Shown here piece after piece: positions 19,541 to 29,887 of a stretch of DNA of 53,816 bases. This DNA is from a virus. Within the stretch, counting starts at the first letter, position 1. Every line of letters starts with the position of its first letter. The stretch covers positions 1 through 53,816 of the IMG/VR virus record IMGVR_UViG_3300032050_000179; one strand, 5' to 3'. Below the pieces are notes generated by a model, which saw only the letters and a program-made list of their open reading frames with translations, ran no database searches and had not been told where the DNA came from. A program made the translations under genes and the position numbers.

Positions 19541-20069
19541 TTACTACATGTATGATTTTAATTTTAACTTCAGGCGTTGAAAGCTCTAACACAGCTAACA
19601 AATTGTCTAAGTTATCATCATAGAAAATAATGTTGTTATAACCTTTTTCTATAATGTTTTTAACGGCTTGTTTTTTTCTTTCAGGGATATTTCCACTAAA
19701 ATTTGTAATAGGATCGCACACAGCGTATATTAAAGGCTCTTTGATAGAGACATTTTTCTTCTTAAAGAAATCTACTACGATATTTTTGTCTCCTCTTGCA
19801 GTAACGATAGAAGTTTCTACACCTCTTTTTATGTACCCTTTCAACGAGTCAAAATAACGTTTGTTGAGTTTAGATTTTCCGAGTATCTTTTCGCACCAGA
19901 ATTCGCTAAAACTAGCATGGTGATTATGGTCGATTTTATGCGCAGTAAACTGAGAAGGTGTAAGCGAAACTATCACATCATTAGTTATTGAATCATGAAT
20001 ATTTATCTTTGCGTCAGAGAAAATAAGAGTGTCATCTAAATCAAAGATAGCTATTTTCTTCCCATTCAT
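19500..20069 (-). CDS. HAD-superfamily phosphatase (189 aa)
   Basis: Motif I is IFDLDDTLIF (Asp10, Asp12), motif II is SIVTARGD, and the C-terminal acidic motif is IIFYDDNLDNL. These are the elements of a HAD phosphatase with an alpha-helical cap of moderate size. It overlaps PhoH and starts directly at the stop of the 488-aa baseplate gene. The polynucleotide 3'-phosphatase domain of T4 Pnkp is also HAD-type, but the kinase P-loop is absent, so that identity is not supported. The substrate is unknown. Confidence 0.8.
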   Translation of the reverse strand: MNGKKIAIFDLDDTLIFSDAKINIHDSITNDVIVSLTPSQFTAHKIDHNHHASFSEFWCEKILGKSKLNKRYFDSLKGYIKRGVETSIVTARGDKNIVVDFFKKKNVSIKEPLIYAVCDPITNFSGNIPERKKQAVKNIIEKGYNNIIFYDDNLDNLLAVLELSTPEVKIKIIHVVNAKKKTKKGGRTS

Positions 20070-21536
20070 TTATTTAGTGTATTGAAAAGTGAGTGAATCG
20101 CTATAACTTATGTTTCCTCTAAAGAACTCCTCAGAGGATGTTAATATTTGTATCTCGTAAGGTACATTAGTTTTAAAGCCAGATAGACTTTTTTGTTTTT
20201 CTTCATAAATAGCATTTTCATAAACCCATTCAGAATAAAGATCTATATTTGCTTTCACAGATGCGCCAGTACCACTTGGTCCTGCCGGAATTATAGAAAC
20301 AGAAGCTCCAGTGTATCCTGTTCCACCATCAAGAACTTTTATGTATTTTATTACTCCATTTTCTATGATGGCTTCAGCTGATGCTCCAGCTCCGCTTGGA
20401 CCTATTGGAATTACAGAAACAGAAGCTCCAGTGTATCCTGTTCCGCCGTCAAGAACTCTTACGTAATCGATTTCTCCTTCATTTTGAAGATACAGAGTAG
20501 ACTGGACTGACCCAGGTGTTATAGCGTAAGTATCATCTAATACTACTGTGGGTGAAGTTAGATAACCTCCTCCTTGATCAACAACACTGACCGTGTCTAT
20601 TAGTAAATCTACTCCAGACACATTAGCTCCTATCCCGTCTCCTGATATTGTTATTTCTGGTTGAGAAGTGTATCCGTATCCTGGATTTACTATAGAAAAA
20701 CCTGTAATTGTATTACTACCTGAAATGTTTGGTGTTATATCTGCGCCAGTACCTCCTCCACCAGAAACTTGTGCAGTTGCGATAGTGTATCCTGCTCCAG
20801 GTGATCCTACATGCACATTATCTATACTTCCTGAAAGAGATATTTTTGCTGATCTACCAGTATCACTTATAACTTCCGCGGAAGGAGCTTGGGTATATAA
20901 TCCAATATTAAGAACTATAAAATCTAAATAACTAGTATTTTTTACTCTGGGTATAGATCTCCATCTTAACTTAGTAGCTTTAATTTTTGGATCTATATCC
21001 CAAGAAACATTGACAGTGAAAAAATCTTCTAGCGTAGGGACCATTTCAACATCAAAACTTCTCAATAATTTTTCTCTTTGGTTAGGATTTTCTACAGATT
21101 TATTAAAAAGGACAAAGACATCGTTTGCTGCTGAAGGGTAGCCTACACCAGAAAGATAGCAGTCAAAACTTACATTATCTTCTCTTAAGTCAAAACTTAT
21201 AATACTTTTTAATGACACTGTATCAAAAACAGTCTTCTTTACAACATACGAATTTTTTATAGCACCTCTTTTTATGATAACTGGAACGCCCGGTTTGATA
21301 GGATTACTCCAATCTCCATCTACTTTAATAGAAAAATTAGCATAAACTTCTTCTACTGGAATGTAAACATGAAGAGTAGGGTTGTTATTAAGTTGCCCTG
21401 AGATAACATTTGATATGTTTACAGGATATTTTGAATCTCCTGCAGTGACTCCTGCAGGAATAGAACCTGTCTGAATAGAACCTCTAACATCTCTTGAAAT
21501 TTGTAACGGTTCGCTATTAGTGTTTTTTTCTATCAT
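20070..21536 (-). CDS. Baseplate/tail protein with GSGYT-type repeats (488 aa)
   Basis: 488 residues. The first half is beta-rich. From about residue 240 there are repeated units of the type GGTGYTGASVSVIP, each followed by a short strand and GVIKYIKVLDGGTGYTGASV. Such Gly/Tyr repeats occur in many phage receptor-binding or baseplate-rim proteins. Position directly after the 1764-aa gene corresponds to gp8 or gp9-10 in the T4 order 6-7-8. The ATG overlaps the previous stop by four nt. Confidence 0.65.
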   Translation of the reverse strand: MIEKNTNSEPLQISRDVRGSIQTGSIPAGVTAGDSKYPVNISNVISGQLNNNPTLHVYIPVEEVYANFSIKVDGDWSNPIKPGVPVIIKRGAIKNSYVVKKTVFDTVSLKSIISFDLREDNVSFDCYLSGVGYPSAANDVFVLFNKSVENPNQREKLLRSFDVEMVPTLEDFFTVNVSWDIDPKIKATKLRWRSIPRVKNTSYLDFIVLNIGLYTQAPSAEVISDTGRSAKISLSGSIDNVHVGSPGAGYTIATAQVSGGGGTGADITPNISGSNTITGFSIVNPGYGYTSQPEITISGDGIGANVSGVDLLIDTVSVVDQGGGYLTSPTVVLDDTYAITPGSVQSTLYLQNEGEIDYVRVLDGGTGYTGASVSVIPIGPSGAGASAEAIIENGVIKYIKVLDGGTGYTGASVSIIPAGPSGTGASVKANIDLYSEWVYENAIYEEKQKSLSGFKTNVPYEIQILTSSEEFFRGNISYSDSLTFQYTK

Positions 21537-24500
21537 TTTTTAACAAATTCTTTTACTACTACAAATGATGTTTTACTGATAGCAGATTGATTTCCATTAG
21601 CATCCTTTAAGCTTAAAGATACTGTAAAATTTCCTGTCTTTGTAAAGTTCCACATTAATTTTTCAGAATTACTTATAACTTGTATGTCTCCGCCTTCTTC
21701 CTTGACAGTCCACACTGGACTATTTTTTCCAGGAATGACACAATTATCATAATGAAAAACTACCGGAGTATATTGTAAAACATCTTTCTGTTTATCAAAT
21801 ACTACTGTATCAATATAAGAAAAAGGAGATTGCAAGTCTCCCGCGTAAGCTACTCTACTAGAAAGACTTAGTTTATCAGAAGTGAAATCTGTATAGATAT
21901 TTAATGGAGGGTAATCAGATCCTTCTGATTTCCATTTATTGTTCAGGTATTCTTCACCCATTTGATTATATTGCGGAACACTTGAGAATAGTATAGAATT
22001 TTCTAAAGGATAAGTGTAAGTTCTATCAGGATGAGCTAACCATTCGCTTTCTACTCCATTCGTCATAGTGACATAAGAAAGCATTTCATCACTAGGATTT
22101 TTAGCTTCTGCATGTATAAAGTAATAAAATTGTTGAAATATAGAAGGATTCAAATATAATTGTTTATGGTAATCATAAGCTGTTAACAATTCTACATTTG
22201 AAGCTAATACATCACTCAAAGGAGTTCCTAATGTTAAAGATGGGCCATTTATTGAAACAACTTCTATCCATTCTTTACCTGTCCAAATATAATTATCAAA
22301 AGGTTCATAGCCTTCTGGTACACTAACTGTTACAACGGGTGTACTAGTATATCCGGATCCGCCTGTATATGTGTAACTAGTGACTTTTCCGTCTATTATA
22401 GATAGAGTTATTGTTGCTCCAACACCGCCACATGGTGTTTCTATAGTGACTGTTGGAGTGTTTACATATCCTGCTCCAGGATTAAGTATTGATACTGCGC
22501 TTATACTACCACTTGTTATAGAAACGGAAATTTTTGCAGGTATTCCAAAATTTCTAGGAGTACCATTTAATACTACTACATTGTTACCTGCTGGTGTAGC
22601 TCCTGAAGTTTTAAGTTTATTTCCTGCAATATCTCTAAGAAATCTTTCAACATCAGGAAGAACTTCATACGTATATTTTATAATACCTGGATTTTGTGAA
22701 TTGTTCAATTCTTGTGCTGCAAGGTGGAGTCCGTTGTTAGTGCTTTCAATATTTGAATTTCCAGAGAAAAAGAATGTAGGTTCTTCGTCTATAGTTATTC
22801 CTCCACCATGATGTACAAACGGTATAATGAATCCACAAAGAGAACCTCCTCGGTAACTTAATCCTCCCCATGTAATAGTAGGATTTTCGTTCCATGTTAG
22901 CTCATTAGAATGTTCATAAGTTAAAGATCCTGGTCCTATTCTAGTTTCTGCATAATCTACATCGTAATCAGAAAGATTTAAGGAGAAGTTACCGTCTATG
23001 TAATATAATTCTTTGTTAGGATCTGTAACTCTAAAATAAGTTTTACCATTCTTATAAGAAATATTTGAGATTTCAATAGCATAGGTTCCTGAAAATACTC
23101 CCCATGATGCGTATAATGTCTTATTGCCACTTATACTAGAGTTAGCTAATACTATATTTCTTATAATTTCTTCATTTTCTGTAAAAGAAATAGTTGATCC
23201 AGAACTTGACAAGCTATCTACGTATCGATAAAAATTAATATTAGGATTTATTGATGAATAATCGCAATTGTCAGAAATGATTATTCTACTATAAGTTTTT
23301 AATTCAGTAAAAGATCCTGTATAAGATGTGCTTATTATTTTATCTGATCTGTAATAAAGAGCTGGTGCCGAAGTAAATGATGATAGTAAAGTCTCTAAGA
23401 TTTTCACCTCCGTTGAAGTCACGCTACTCACTGTATACCAATTATCATTTACCCATATACTGTCTCCGCTAAATAATGTCGTTGTCAAGTCACACATTGA
23501 CGTAGAAATAACTGTTTCTCCAATATTTCCAATTAGCGTAGCATTAACAGTAGATCCAGCTTGGATCCCTTTTAGTCTGGAATTTATTTGATCAGGAAGT
23601 ATTTTAAGATTTGTTACAATTGGATCTGATTTTTCTCTCATAAAGAATAAAGAGTCACCCACATTTAATGTAAATGCAGAAGAAAGTTTTCCAGATAAAT
23701 TACCATCTATGCAGATAATATTATTTGTTCTATCTATAGAAACTAAATTGTTTGTCATAGGATATTCATAGAGAGACTGATCTTTAAAAGAAGTAAAATC
23801 TAAACTATCCCATGATAATCTAGCATCTTCCCATCTAGAAACCACATGAGTAGGGTAATACCAAGGTCCAGTAACTTTCTCCCAAGGAATAGTTTCAAAC
23901 TCTTCCCATATCCTTTCTGGAGTTTCCATACGTGATACTCCTAAGAAATCAGCTTTCTTATTTTTCACATAGCATTTTTGAAACTCTACTGTGTAATTAT
24001 TTGTAATGTCATAGTTATACAAAGCTATGTCGTATTCTCCTTCATAAGGTAAAGCTACAGCATGTAAGATTTTATTTTCATTTTCATAAGTCACTGGAGG
24101 AGGTGAAACTGTTGCATAAGGAGTATATGAATATCCTGCGCCACCAGACCAAGTTGCACCTGAAATATATCCGTCGCTAACTGTTAACGTTACGCTAGCT
24201 GTAACTCCAATGCCTTGAATATTTGCATCAAGTAGGGGGGCGATAGGCGCAGTGCTGACTGTAAAACTTGTAAGTCCATTAACACTAGTAACAGTAGTAC
24301 CTGGAGCAAATCCACCAATTCCACCTGTTACGTCCAATATCATACCTGGACCTAATCCAACTGTACTAGTTACAGTAATAATGTTTCCGGATGAATAAGC
24401 GTTTCCTGTAGTATAAGTTCCAGGACCTGGGACAAATACTGTAGGAGAAGCTGTGTAACCATACCCTTGTAAGATATCAATATTGACAATTGAACCATTG

Positions 24501-26827
24501 ACAACATTTAATGAAATTCTACCTTCTAAAGAAAAAGCTGTAGCGCCTCTAGTGCTTTCAATAAAAGACTCTATAGGTCTTCTTCCAGAATCATAAGAAA
24601 AACCTTTAGATCCACGTTTCTGGACAGTCCATCTCATATCAATATATTCACCTCTACCTATATTCTCCCATGTCCAAATGTTAGTATTGATATGATTTCC
24701 ACTTCCAGTGAGTATGCTTAACTGTTTCCAGTTAAATAATGATTCTTCCCATGATATATTAAAGAAAGATTCTAGTAAAATAGGAGCTCCTGATGTTATA
24801 TTTTTTTCATCAGGAAGAGGTTGCATTCTAGATATTAAAAGATTGAAATCAGGGTCTGTGATTGAAGGAGGCATGTACTGCCAGCTAGGGTCTACTGGTG
24901 GTAAAAGATTTCCATTCTCATCATAAATCTTGTCTATAAAATTAGCATAAGAATCTAGATATGTTCCGTATAATGAAGATATTGGATTAGTGTAATTCAA
25001 AGCATTTATTAACGGGTCGGATGCACTGGCACCTACAAATCCTTTTAAACCTTGTTCTGTAAATTTATCTATATAGAACTTATCCATTCTGCGAATGTCA
25101 GAAATATAAGGTTCTTTTGGTAAAATTTGAAATTCAGGATGTTTACCTATATCGATTACTAAATGATGAAGATTATCTGCCCATGCATCTAATCTTATTC
25201 TTTCAAAGTAAATACCTTCACCTGTAATGTCAAATATTCTTGCGTTTAGTGGAAGATATTCTTTCTTGAGAAGTTCTTTTAATCCAAATAGTTTAATTAG
25301 TACTTCTTCAGGAGAATAATCAAAAGCATCAACTACTTCAGGTATTCCGTAAATATCTTCGTTATCTGTCGTTCTGTTTAAGTCGTAAAAAAGCCCAAAC
25401 AAAGAAGTTTTTTTGTAAACTTTAGAAGGGACAATTTTCCAAGCTTCTTTTACTTCCTCTCTTTGTATAGCATCTTTGGGAACTAGCACATGCATGTAGT
25501 TACCGAAGTTAGTAGAATTCTGATCTACGTTTAAAAAATATTCTTTAATTCGGACATCGTAATATCCAAAGTAATTTATGATATTTATAAGTGCTCTATA
25601 AGAACCTAAATAAGGGTAGATGTTATCTCCTTCAAGGAGCAGCTCTTTTCTCTTCTTATTAAGTAATCTATAATCTGTGAGTTCTTCTTTTATGTCAGAG
25701 TCTCTAAAGATATATTCATTATCATAATCTATCTTTTTACCAAAATTCTGAAGAACTGTCTTGAGCCTTTCATCTTCACCTTCAACTTCTCCATAGAGTG
25801 AAATTTCAGCTAAATTTAACTTATTTACACACTTTACTTTAAAAGTAGAGAAATTAGTACTATTAACAGGCACGTCACTTTTTTGTGCTTTAATAAATGT
25901 ATCAGATCCATTTACGCCGACTCCTAGCACCTTGATTAAAGTTTCTGATCCAGAACCTGTGAGATAAAACTCTGTTATATCATAAAAAGGCTTATCAGTG
26001 TCAGAAACATAATAGTAAATAAAATCTCCAGATACTAAAGGAGCTTGAGACAATACAAATTCATATTGTTTTTCTTGTTTCAGTAATAATACATCTTCGT
26101 AAATGTACTCATATTCTGACTGAATACCAACATTTATTTGAAGAGGAACTGTATTAATTGAAGTAAGATGAACTCTCCCTGTTAAAGGATCTATAGAGTC
26201 TGAAGATCCATCTACTAAATCGTAATTAGCCAGTATACCTTTTTCTATAAAAGGCACATCTTCAGAGTAATTTACATCATAAACAAAGAAAGGTTTAACT
26301 ACAAAAGACGTAGTAGTATCTATTACCTTTTCAGGAATTTCTGCTACTATTTTTTCTTTAAATGTTCCAGGAGAACTTCTTAACTCATTATAACTTATGT
26401 AATCATAATAATAGACATCTGTTGTCGTCAATGAAAGTGGAGGTGTTGGAGTAACCTGCATAGAAGTGTAACCACCTATAGAAGTGATAACATAGTCTGT
26501 ATCTACTATCTTTATAGTATCACCTGGGGAAAGTGTAGTTAAATCTGAATCAATAGCATTTATCGTAGGATTTCCGCCAATTATAGTGAAAGTTCCATGA
26601 ACTCTTTTCAAGTCATATTTAGAAGTAGGACCTGTAACTTCTTGCAGAAGATATAAATTTTGAGATTCAATAAGACCTGTTGAGATTCTAGGGAAGAATA
26701 ATTTCCCTGAAAAACTCTCATACGTAGTTTTAGAACCATTATACAGGGAAGTTATAGAATTATCTACTGACGCTAAATTTAAGTCAGAGCCTGTTTTATC
26801 AAAAAATCTTATAAAACTAGATATCAT
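21533..26827 (-). CDS. Very large baseplate wedge protein, gp7 counterpart (1764 aa)
   Basis: 1764 residues, the largest product here. The N-terminal 600 residues contain a long region with KTSLFGLFYDLNRTTDNEDI and wedge-like alternation of helices and strands. The middle and C-terminal parts carry GAGYVNTPTVTIE and GGSGYTSTPVVTVSVP repeats and a final Ig-like or PKD-like domain (SLKDANGNQSAISKTSFVVV). It lies after the gp6-like gene and a 78-aa gene, as T4 gp7 follows gp6. T4 gp7 has about 1030 residues, so this one is expanded by repeat-bearing domains. The gp7 assignment rests on gene order and size. Confidence 0.65.
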   Translation of the reverse strand: MISSFIRFFDKTGSDLNLASVDNSITSLYNGSKTTYESFSGKLFFPRISTGLIESQNLYLLQEVTGPTSKYDLKRVHGTFTIIGGNPTINAIDSDLTTLSPGDTIKIVDTDYVITSIGGYTSMQVTPTPPLSLTTTDVYYYDYISYNELRSSPGTFKEKIVAEIPEKVIDTTTSFVVKPFFVYDVNYSEDVPFIEKGILANYDLVDGSSDSIDPLTGRVHLTSINTVPLQINVGIQSEYEYIYEDVLLLKQEKQYEFVLSQAPLVSGDFIYYYVSDTDKPFYDITEFYLTGSGSETLIKVLGVGVNGSDTFIKAQKSDVPVNSTNFSTFKVKCVNKLNLAEISLYGEVEGEDERLKTVLQNFGKKIDYDNEYIFRDSDIKEELTDYRLLNKKRKELLLEGDNIYPYLGSYRALINIINYFGYYDVRIKEYFLNVDQNSTNFGNYMHVLVPKDAIQREEVKEAWKIVPSKVYKKTSLFGLFYDLNRTTDNEDIYGIPEVVDAFDYSPEEVLIKLFGLKELLKKEYLPLNARIFDITGEGIYFERIRLDAWADNLHHLVIDIGKHPEFQILPKEPYISDIRRMDKFYIDKFTEQGLKGFVGASASDPLINALNYTNPISSLYGTYLDSYANFIDKIYDENGNLLPPVDPSWQYMPPSITDPDFNLLISRMQPLPDEKNITSGAPILLESFFNISWEESLFNWKQLSILTGSGNHINTNIWTWENIGRGEYIDMRWTVQKRGSKGFSYDSGRRPIESFIESTRGATAFSLEGRISLNVVNGSIVNIDILQGYGYTASPTVFVPGPGTYTTGNAYSSGNIITVTSTVGLGPGMILDVTGGIGGFAPGTTVTSVNGLTSFTVSTAPIAPLLDANIQGIGVTASVTLTVSDGYISGATWSGGAGYSYTPYATVSPPPVTYENENKILHAVALPYEGEYDIALYNYDITNNYTVEFQKCYVKNKKADFLGVSRMETPERIWEEFETIPWEKVTGPWYYPTHVVSRWEDARLSWDSLDFTSFKDQSLYEYPMTNNLVSIDRTNNIICIDGNLSGKLSSAFTLNVGDSLFFMREKSDPIVTNLKILPDQINSRLKGIQAGSTVNATLIGNIGETVISTSMCDLTTTLFSGDSIWVNDNWYTVSSVTSTEVKILETLLSSFTSAPALYYRSDKIISTSYTGSFTELKTYSRIIISDNCDYSSINPNINFYRYVDSLSSSGSTISFTENEEIIRNIVLANSSISGNKTLYASWGVFSGTYAIEISNISYKNGKTYFRVTDPNKELYYIDGNFSLNLSDYDVDYAETRIGPGSLTYEHSNELTWNENPTITWGGLSYRGGSLCGFIIPFVHHGGGITIDEEPTFFFSGNSNIESTNNGLHLAAQELNNSQNPGIIKYTYEVLPDVERFLRDIAGNKLKTSGATPAGNNVVVLNGTPRNFGIPAKISVSITSGSISAVSILNPGAGYVNTPTVTIETPCGGVGATITLSIIDGKVTSYTYTGGSGYTSTPVVTVSVPEGYEPFDNYIWTGKEWIEVVSINGPSLTLGTPLSDVLASNVELLTAYDYHKQLYLNPSIFQQFYYFIHAEAKNPSDEMLSYVTMTNGVESEWLAHPDRTYTYPLENSILFSSVPQYNQMGEEYLNNKWKSEGSDYPPLNIYTDFTSDKLSLSSRVAYAGDLQSPFSYIDTVVFDKQKDVLQYTPVVFHYDNCVIPGKNSPVWTVKEEGGDIQVISNSEKLMWNFTKTGNFTVSLSLKDANGNQSAISKTSFVVVKEFVKK

Positions 26828-27063
26828 TAGTTTAGTTTTTTATAGTCTTTGTCTACTGTATAATTATAAAACGTTTTTATAACTTTTACTTTTTCTATCA
26901 TGAAAAATACCATCTTTTCTATCTCTTCTAAAATACTCTTCCTAGTTGGATCAGCAAACATAAGCGGAGACATTGATTTTTCAAAAATTCTACCTTCATA
27001 GTCAAAACCTGTATCTTCCAACCTGTTTAATCTGCTTTCAGTTTTTTTATATAGACTTTCCAT
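26827..27063 (-). CDS. Small protein between gp6- and gp7-like genes (78 aa)
   Basis: 78 residues starting MESLYKKTESRLNRLEDTGF, mostly helical. It is coupled to both neighbours by one-nt stop/start overlaps (TAATG). It is probably a baseplate assembly component or small wedge subunit, inferred from context only. Confidence 0.6.
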   Translation of the reverse strand: MESLYKKTESRLNRLEDTGFDYEGRIFEKSMSPLMFADPTRKSILEEIEKMVFFMIEKVKVIKTFYNYTVDKDYKKLN

Positions 27064-28745
27064 TATTTATTCATGATTTTATTCATATTCTCTTGGAACA
27101 ATAAAGTATTAGTAGTCTGTTTAGTAACTCTCTTGATAGAAATATTAACTGAGCCAGGCCTATCATCAAAAATTCCATCCTCGTACGCAATACCGTTTCT
27201 GTCTTTCCAACCTCCTCTAATCAACGGTAATTCATTTTTACCTATGACAATATCTCCCATGTCATCTATGCCTATCAGCGGAGCAGAAGGGTTTCCTTTT
27301 TTAGAGGTTTCATTTAATTCAGAAATAAATGAAACATTTACTGAATCTACCCCTTCTACATTTTCTATTATTCTCACAAGGTCCGAAGAAGGTATCAAAT
27401 CTCTTCTTCTTACATTTAAAAAATAATCAGATAAATTAGAAATTATATTACTTTTTATCACATCTTGAGAATAACCTTCAAATACTACTAAAGATATATT
27501 TAGAACATATTTTACTATTTCAGGTTCTACTATTTTGACTAAAGTAGTCACTACCTTTGAACCGGAATCTTCAATCGTGTTTAGAACTTTCGATTCTTCT
27601 TGATCAGTTAATGTGAAAAATTTCTGGGGAACTGAAAAATAGTTTTCGTTATTCTTTAGTCTTTTCTTTATGTCAGGTATTAAAAACAGATAAATGATAT
27701 TATCATCATCTAAATATTGATCATCAAATGTTGTGTACGCATCTACTACTGAGAAATAGTTGAATTTTTCTAAGAATATTATGTAATTGTCAGGATTAGC
27801 TAGCACAAACGATCTAGAAGTCTTTGGTGCTATTAATCTAGTAAGAGCAGTAGGTTCAGGGTTAGAACCAAACGTTATAAGTTTGGACATTTTAGTAGTC
27901 AATGCAGTATTAAGATCAACTTCTTCGCCGTCTAAAGAATATCCGCTATCTATCCATTTAAAATTAACATCTTCACCTTCTCTAACATTCCCTCCTTCAC
28001 CGGAAGTTTGCATATATTCAATTCTTATTTCTGAACCTAATGGAGGAGTTTTACCAAAATACTTATTTCCGAAATATAGATCTAAACCTCCAGTTATACC
28101 AGTTTTAACTAAATAACCTTTTCCTTCGTAGGGAATATCGTATATAGAATCGTATTTTTTCCACAATTCCCCGTTTACGTAAACTTTGACAAAAAAGTTA
28201 TCTAGTAAAACATTACCTCTAGAAGTTGCAGTATAACTCTGGAGTACTTCTCCATCACCTGTAAAAACTTGAGAAAAGATTTCTCCTTGAACGACTTGAG
28301 CATAGACCGGTTTTTTATCATTTACCTGAACTCTTATCTGATCATCTATTAAATTCAATGTGTAAATTTTACTATTATTCAAACATTGTATTCTAGTAAA
28401 ATTGGGAATTATAATCTGGTTACCTTGGATATCTGGTATAGTAGTAACAGTGAAAGAAATTTCTCCAGTAGAAGCAATAGCTCTAGTAGCATTATGACCT
28501 GCTAATCTAGCTAAACCATGTACACTATCTACCCTCGAAGCAGTCTGGATATTCATTTCGGTAACGCTATCTTCGATGAAGAATAGCACCATTTCAGTAA
28601 GTTTAGATAGCACTAGTATGATCTGGCCATAAGCACTCGCTACGCTAAATACTTTACCAGATTGTTGAAATTTCTCGTTAACGAATTTAAAAACTTGTTG
28701 GTACAAGTCTTGTGCTTGTATCCTTGCTTTATCAAAAATTTTCAT
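27063..28745 (-). CDS. Baseplate wedge protein, gp6/gpJ-like (560 aa)
   Basis: 560 residues. The N-terminal helical domain (IILVLSKLTEMVLFFIEDSV) followed by SRVDSVHGLARLAGHNATRA is typical of baseplate J/gp6 proteins, which begin with a helix bundle and a conserved GxxR-type segment. The C-terminal part contains SSDLVRIIENVEGVDSVNVS, the usual J-family end where a small domain checks neighbouring subunits. gp6 forms the inner baseplate ring. It sits directly after gp25 (ATGA overlap), the same order as in T4 and many contractile-tail phages. Confidence 0.8.
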   Translation of the reverse strand: MKIFDKARIQAQDLYQQVFKFVNEKFQQSGKVFSVASAYGQIILVLSKLTEMVLFFIEDSVTEMNIQTASRVDSVHGLARLAGHNATRAIASTGEISFTVTTIPDIQGNQIIIPNFTRIQCLNNSKIYTLNLIDDQIRVQVNDKKPVYAQVVQGEIFSQVFTGDGEVLQSYTATSRGNVLLDNFFVKVYVNGELWKKYDSIYDIPYEGKGYLVKTGITGGLDLYFGNKYFGKTPPLGSEIRIEYMQTSGEGGNVREGEDVNFKWIDSGYSLDGEEVDLNTALTTKMSKLITFGSNPEPTALTRLIAPKTSRSFVLANPDNYIIFLEKFNYFSVVDAYTTFDDQYLDDDNIIYLFLIPDIKKRLKNNENYFSVPQKFFTLTDQEESKVLNTIEDSGSKVVTTLVKIVEPEIVKYVLNISLVVFEGYSQDVIKSNIISNLSDYFLNVRRRDLIPSSDLVRIIENVEGVDSVNVSFISELNETSKKGNPSAPLIGIDDMGDIVIGKNELPLIRGGWKDRNGIAYEDGIFDDRPGSVNISIKRVTKQTTNTLLFQENMNKIMNK

Positions 28746-29104
28746 GTTACTAATATTCCTAATGATTTTGTACCGTCAATATAAATATCTAAAAGACAAG
28801 CATCTCTAATAGAACCTTTAAAGAACTGAGCTTTTACTTCTACACCATATTTTGATGCATCAGGACAGTAATAATAGATAGCTTCGACTAATTTAGTCTG
28901 GAGTTCTTCAGTAGAAACATCAAATAAATACAAATTATCTTCCAAATTATATCCGAAATCAAACGCACCAATAACGTCACCAGGTTTGGTGAACATTACC
29001 ATACGTATCTGCCCTAGTAAATTTTCAATTTCACTAGATTGCTCTAATACTCCAGGTGTGTAAAGAGGATCGTTAGGATCTCTCATATAAATCTCTTTTA
29101 GCAT
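28742..29104 (-). CDS. Baseplate wedge protein, gp25-like (120 aa)
   Basis: 120 residues with the gp25 / W-type baseplate signature. A short N-terminal strand is followed by EIENLLGQIRMVMFTKPGDV, then GAFDFGYNLEDNLYLF, in which a Gly-rich turn precedes the conserved NL. The family average is 110-135 residues. gp25 nucleates sheath attachment on the wedge. A GATATATA late promoter lies 15 nt upstream of the start, and the stop overlaps the gp6-like ATG. Confidence 0.88.
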   Translation of the reverse strand: MLKEIYMRDPNDPLYTPGVLEQSSEIENLLGQIRMVMFTKPGDVIGAFDFGYNLEDNLYLFDVSTEELQTKLVEAIYYYCPDASKYGVEVKAQFFKGSIRDACLLDIYIDGTKSLGILVT

Positions 29105-29118
29105 CTTCTATCTTTTTC

Positions 29119-29126
29119 TATATATC
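29119..29126 (-). promoter_or_regulatory. Candidate late promoter, GATATATA motif
   Basis: GGATATATAGAAAAAG on the minus strand, in the 46-nt gap upstream of the gp25-like gene. Confidence 0.55.
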
Positions 29127-29150
29127 CAGAAAGATTGTAGAGATTACGAG

Positions 29151-29882
29151 TTAATAGAATATGCTAAAATAGTCCGCAGAATCTTGATCTTTGATTTCAG
29201 TTTCTATTTTTTCAACTTCGGCTTCACCTTCAGCTTTAATTTCAGATGCGTTTATTTTAATTCCTCCCATTAAGTTATAATCGAAAAAACTAAGCATTCT
29301 ACCCAAAGCTATTTTGGCTTTAGCTGTAACATATCTCATGAAGTAATAATCTTCATACAATTTATCTTCAGGAATCTTAACATAAGTATTAAAAAATACA
29401 TCTCTAGCAGGATCTCTTCCTAGTATCTTACATTTTTTAGTTCTTCTATTATAATCATATCTTATCCATTCTAAGAAAAATGCTCTAGTCAAATCGAAAA
29501 ACTGGTACTGTGCAGTTCTAAATACTAAACTGTCTCCAGTGAAAGGAGATAAATAGATCTCAGAAGCTATCAACTTATTGTCAGCAAAATCTCTATCTAA
29601 AGTACCTAACAAACCTGCACCAGTTATCTCTTTACATTCAAATACTGAAACTACGCAATCCGGCATAGTAACTGTTCGGCTTCTATGCCATTCAGGTTTT
29701 TTAAACTCTTCAACTTTCATGATATAGTATTGAGTTTCTACAGCTTCTCGGTAATTTTCATAAAACCAAACTGAAGTCTGGTCTATTATCCTCTCTATTT
29801 CCGTGGGTTGAAGTTGAGAAGGGAGAGCAAACGACACGTCAAGTTCCCTTTGCACCATATCTACTAATTCCGCTTTAGTCAT
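29151..29882 (-). CDS. Virion structural protein, possibly neck or tail completion (243 aa)
   Basis: 243 residues starting MTKAELVDMVQRELDVSFAL, with many aromatic and acidic residues, WHRSRTVTMPDCVVSVFECK in the first half and a helical, charged C-terminal tail. The pattern (helical start, central beta domain, YDYNRRTKKCKILGRDPARD) resembles phage connector or neck proteins, but I cannot name the family. It is between the amidoligase-like gene (five-nt gap) and gp25. Confidence 0.6.
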   Translation of the reverse strand: MTKAELVDMVQRELDVSFALPSQLQPTEIERIIDQTSVWFYENYREAVETQYYIMKVEEFKKPEWHRSRTVTMPDCVVSVFECKEITGAGLLGTLDRDFADNKLIASEIYLSPFTGDSLVFRTAQYQFFDLTRAFFLEWIRYDYNRRTKKCKILGRDPARDVFFNTYVKIPEDKLYEDYYFMRYVTAKAKIALGRMLSFFDYNLMGGIKINASEIKAEGEAEVEKIETEIKDQDSADYFSIFY

Positions 29883-29887
29883 GGATA

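Noticed and set aside
22380-22811. Plus-strand open frames inside the large baseplate genes
   Set aside because: They are shadows of the minus-strand genes, lack start context and break the uniform gene orientation.
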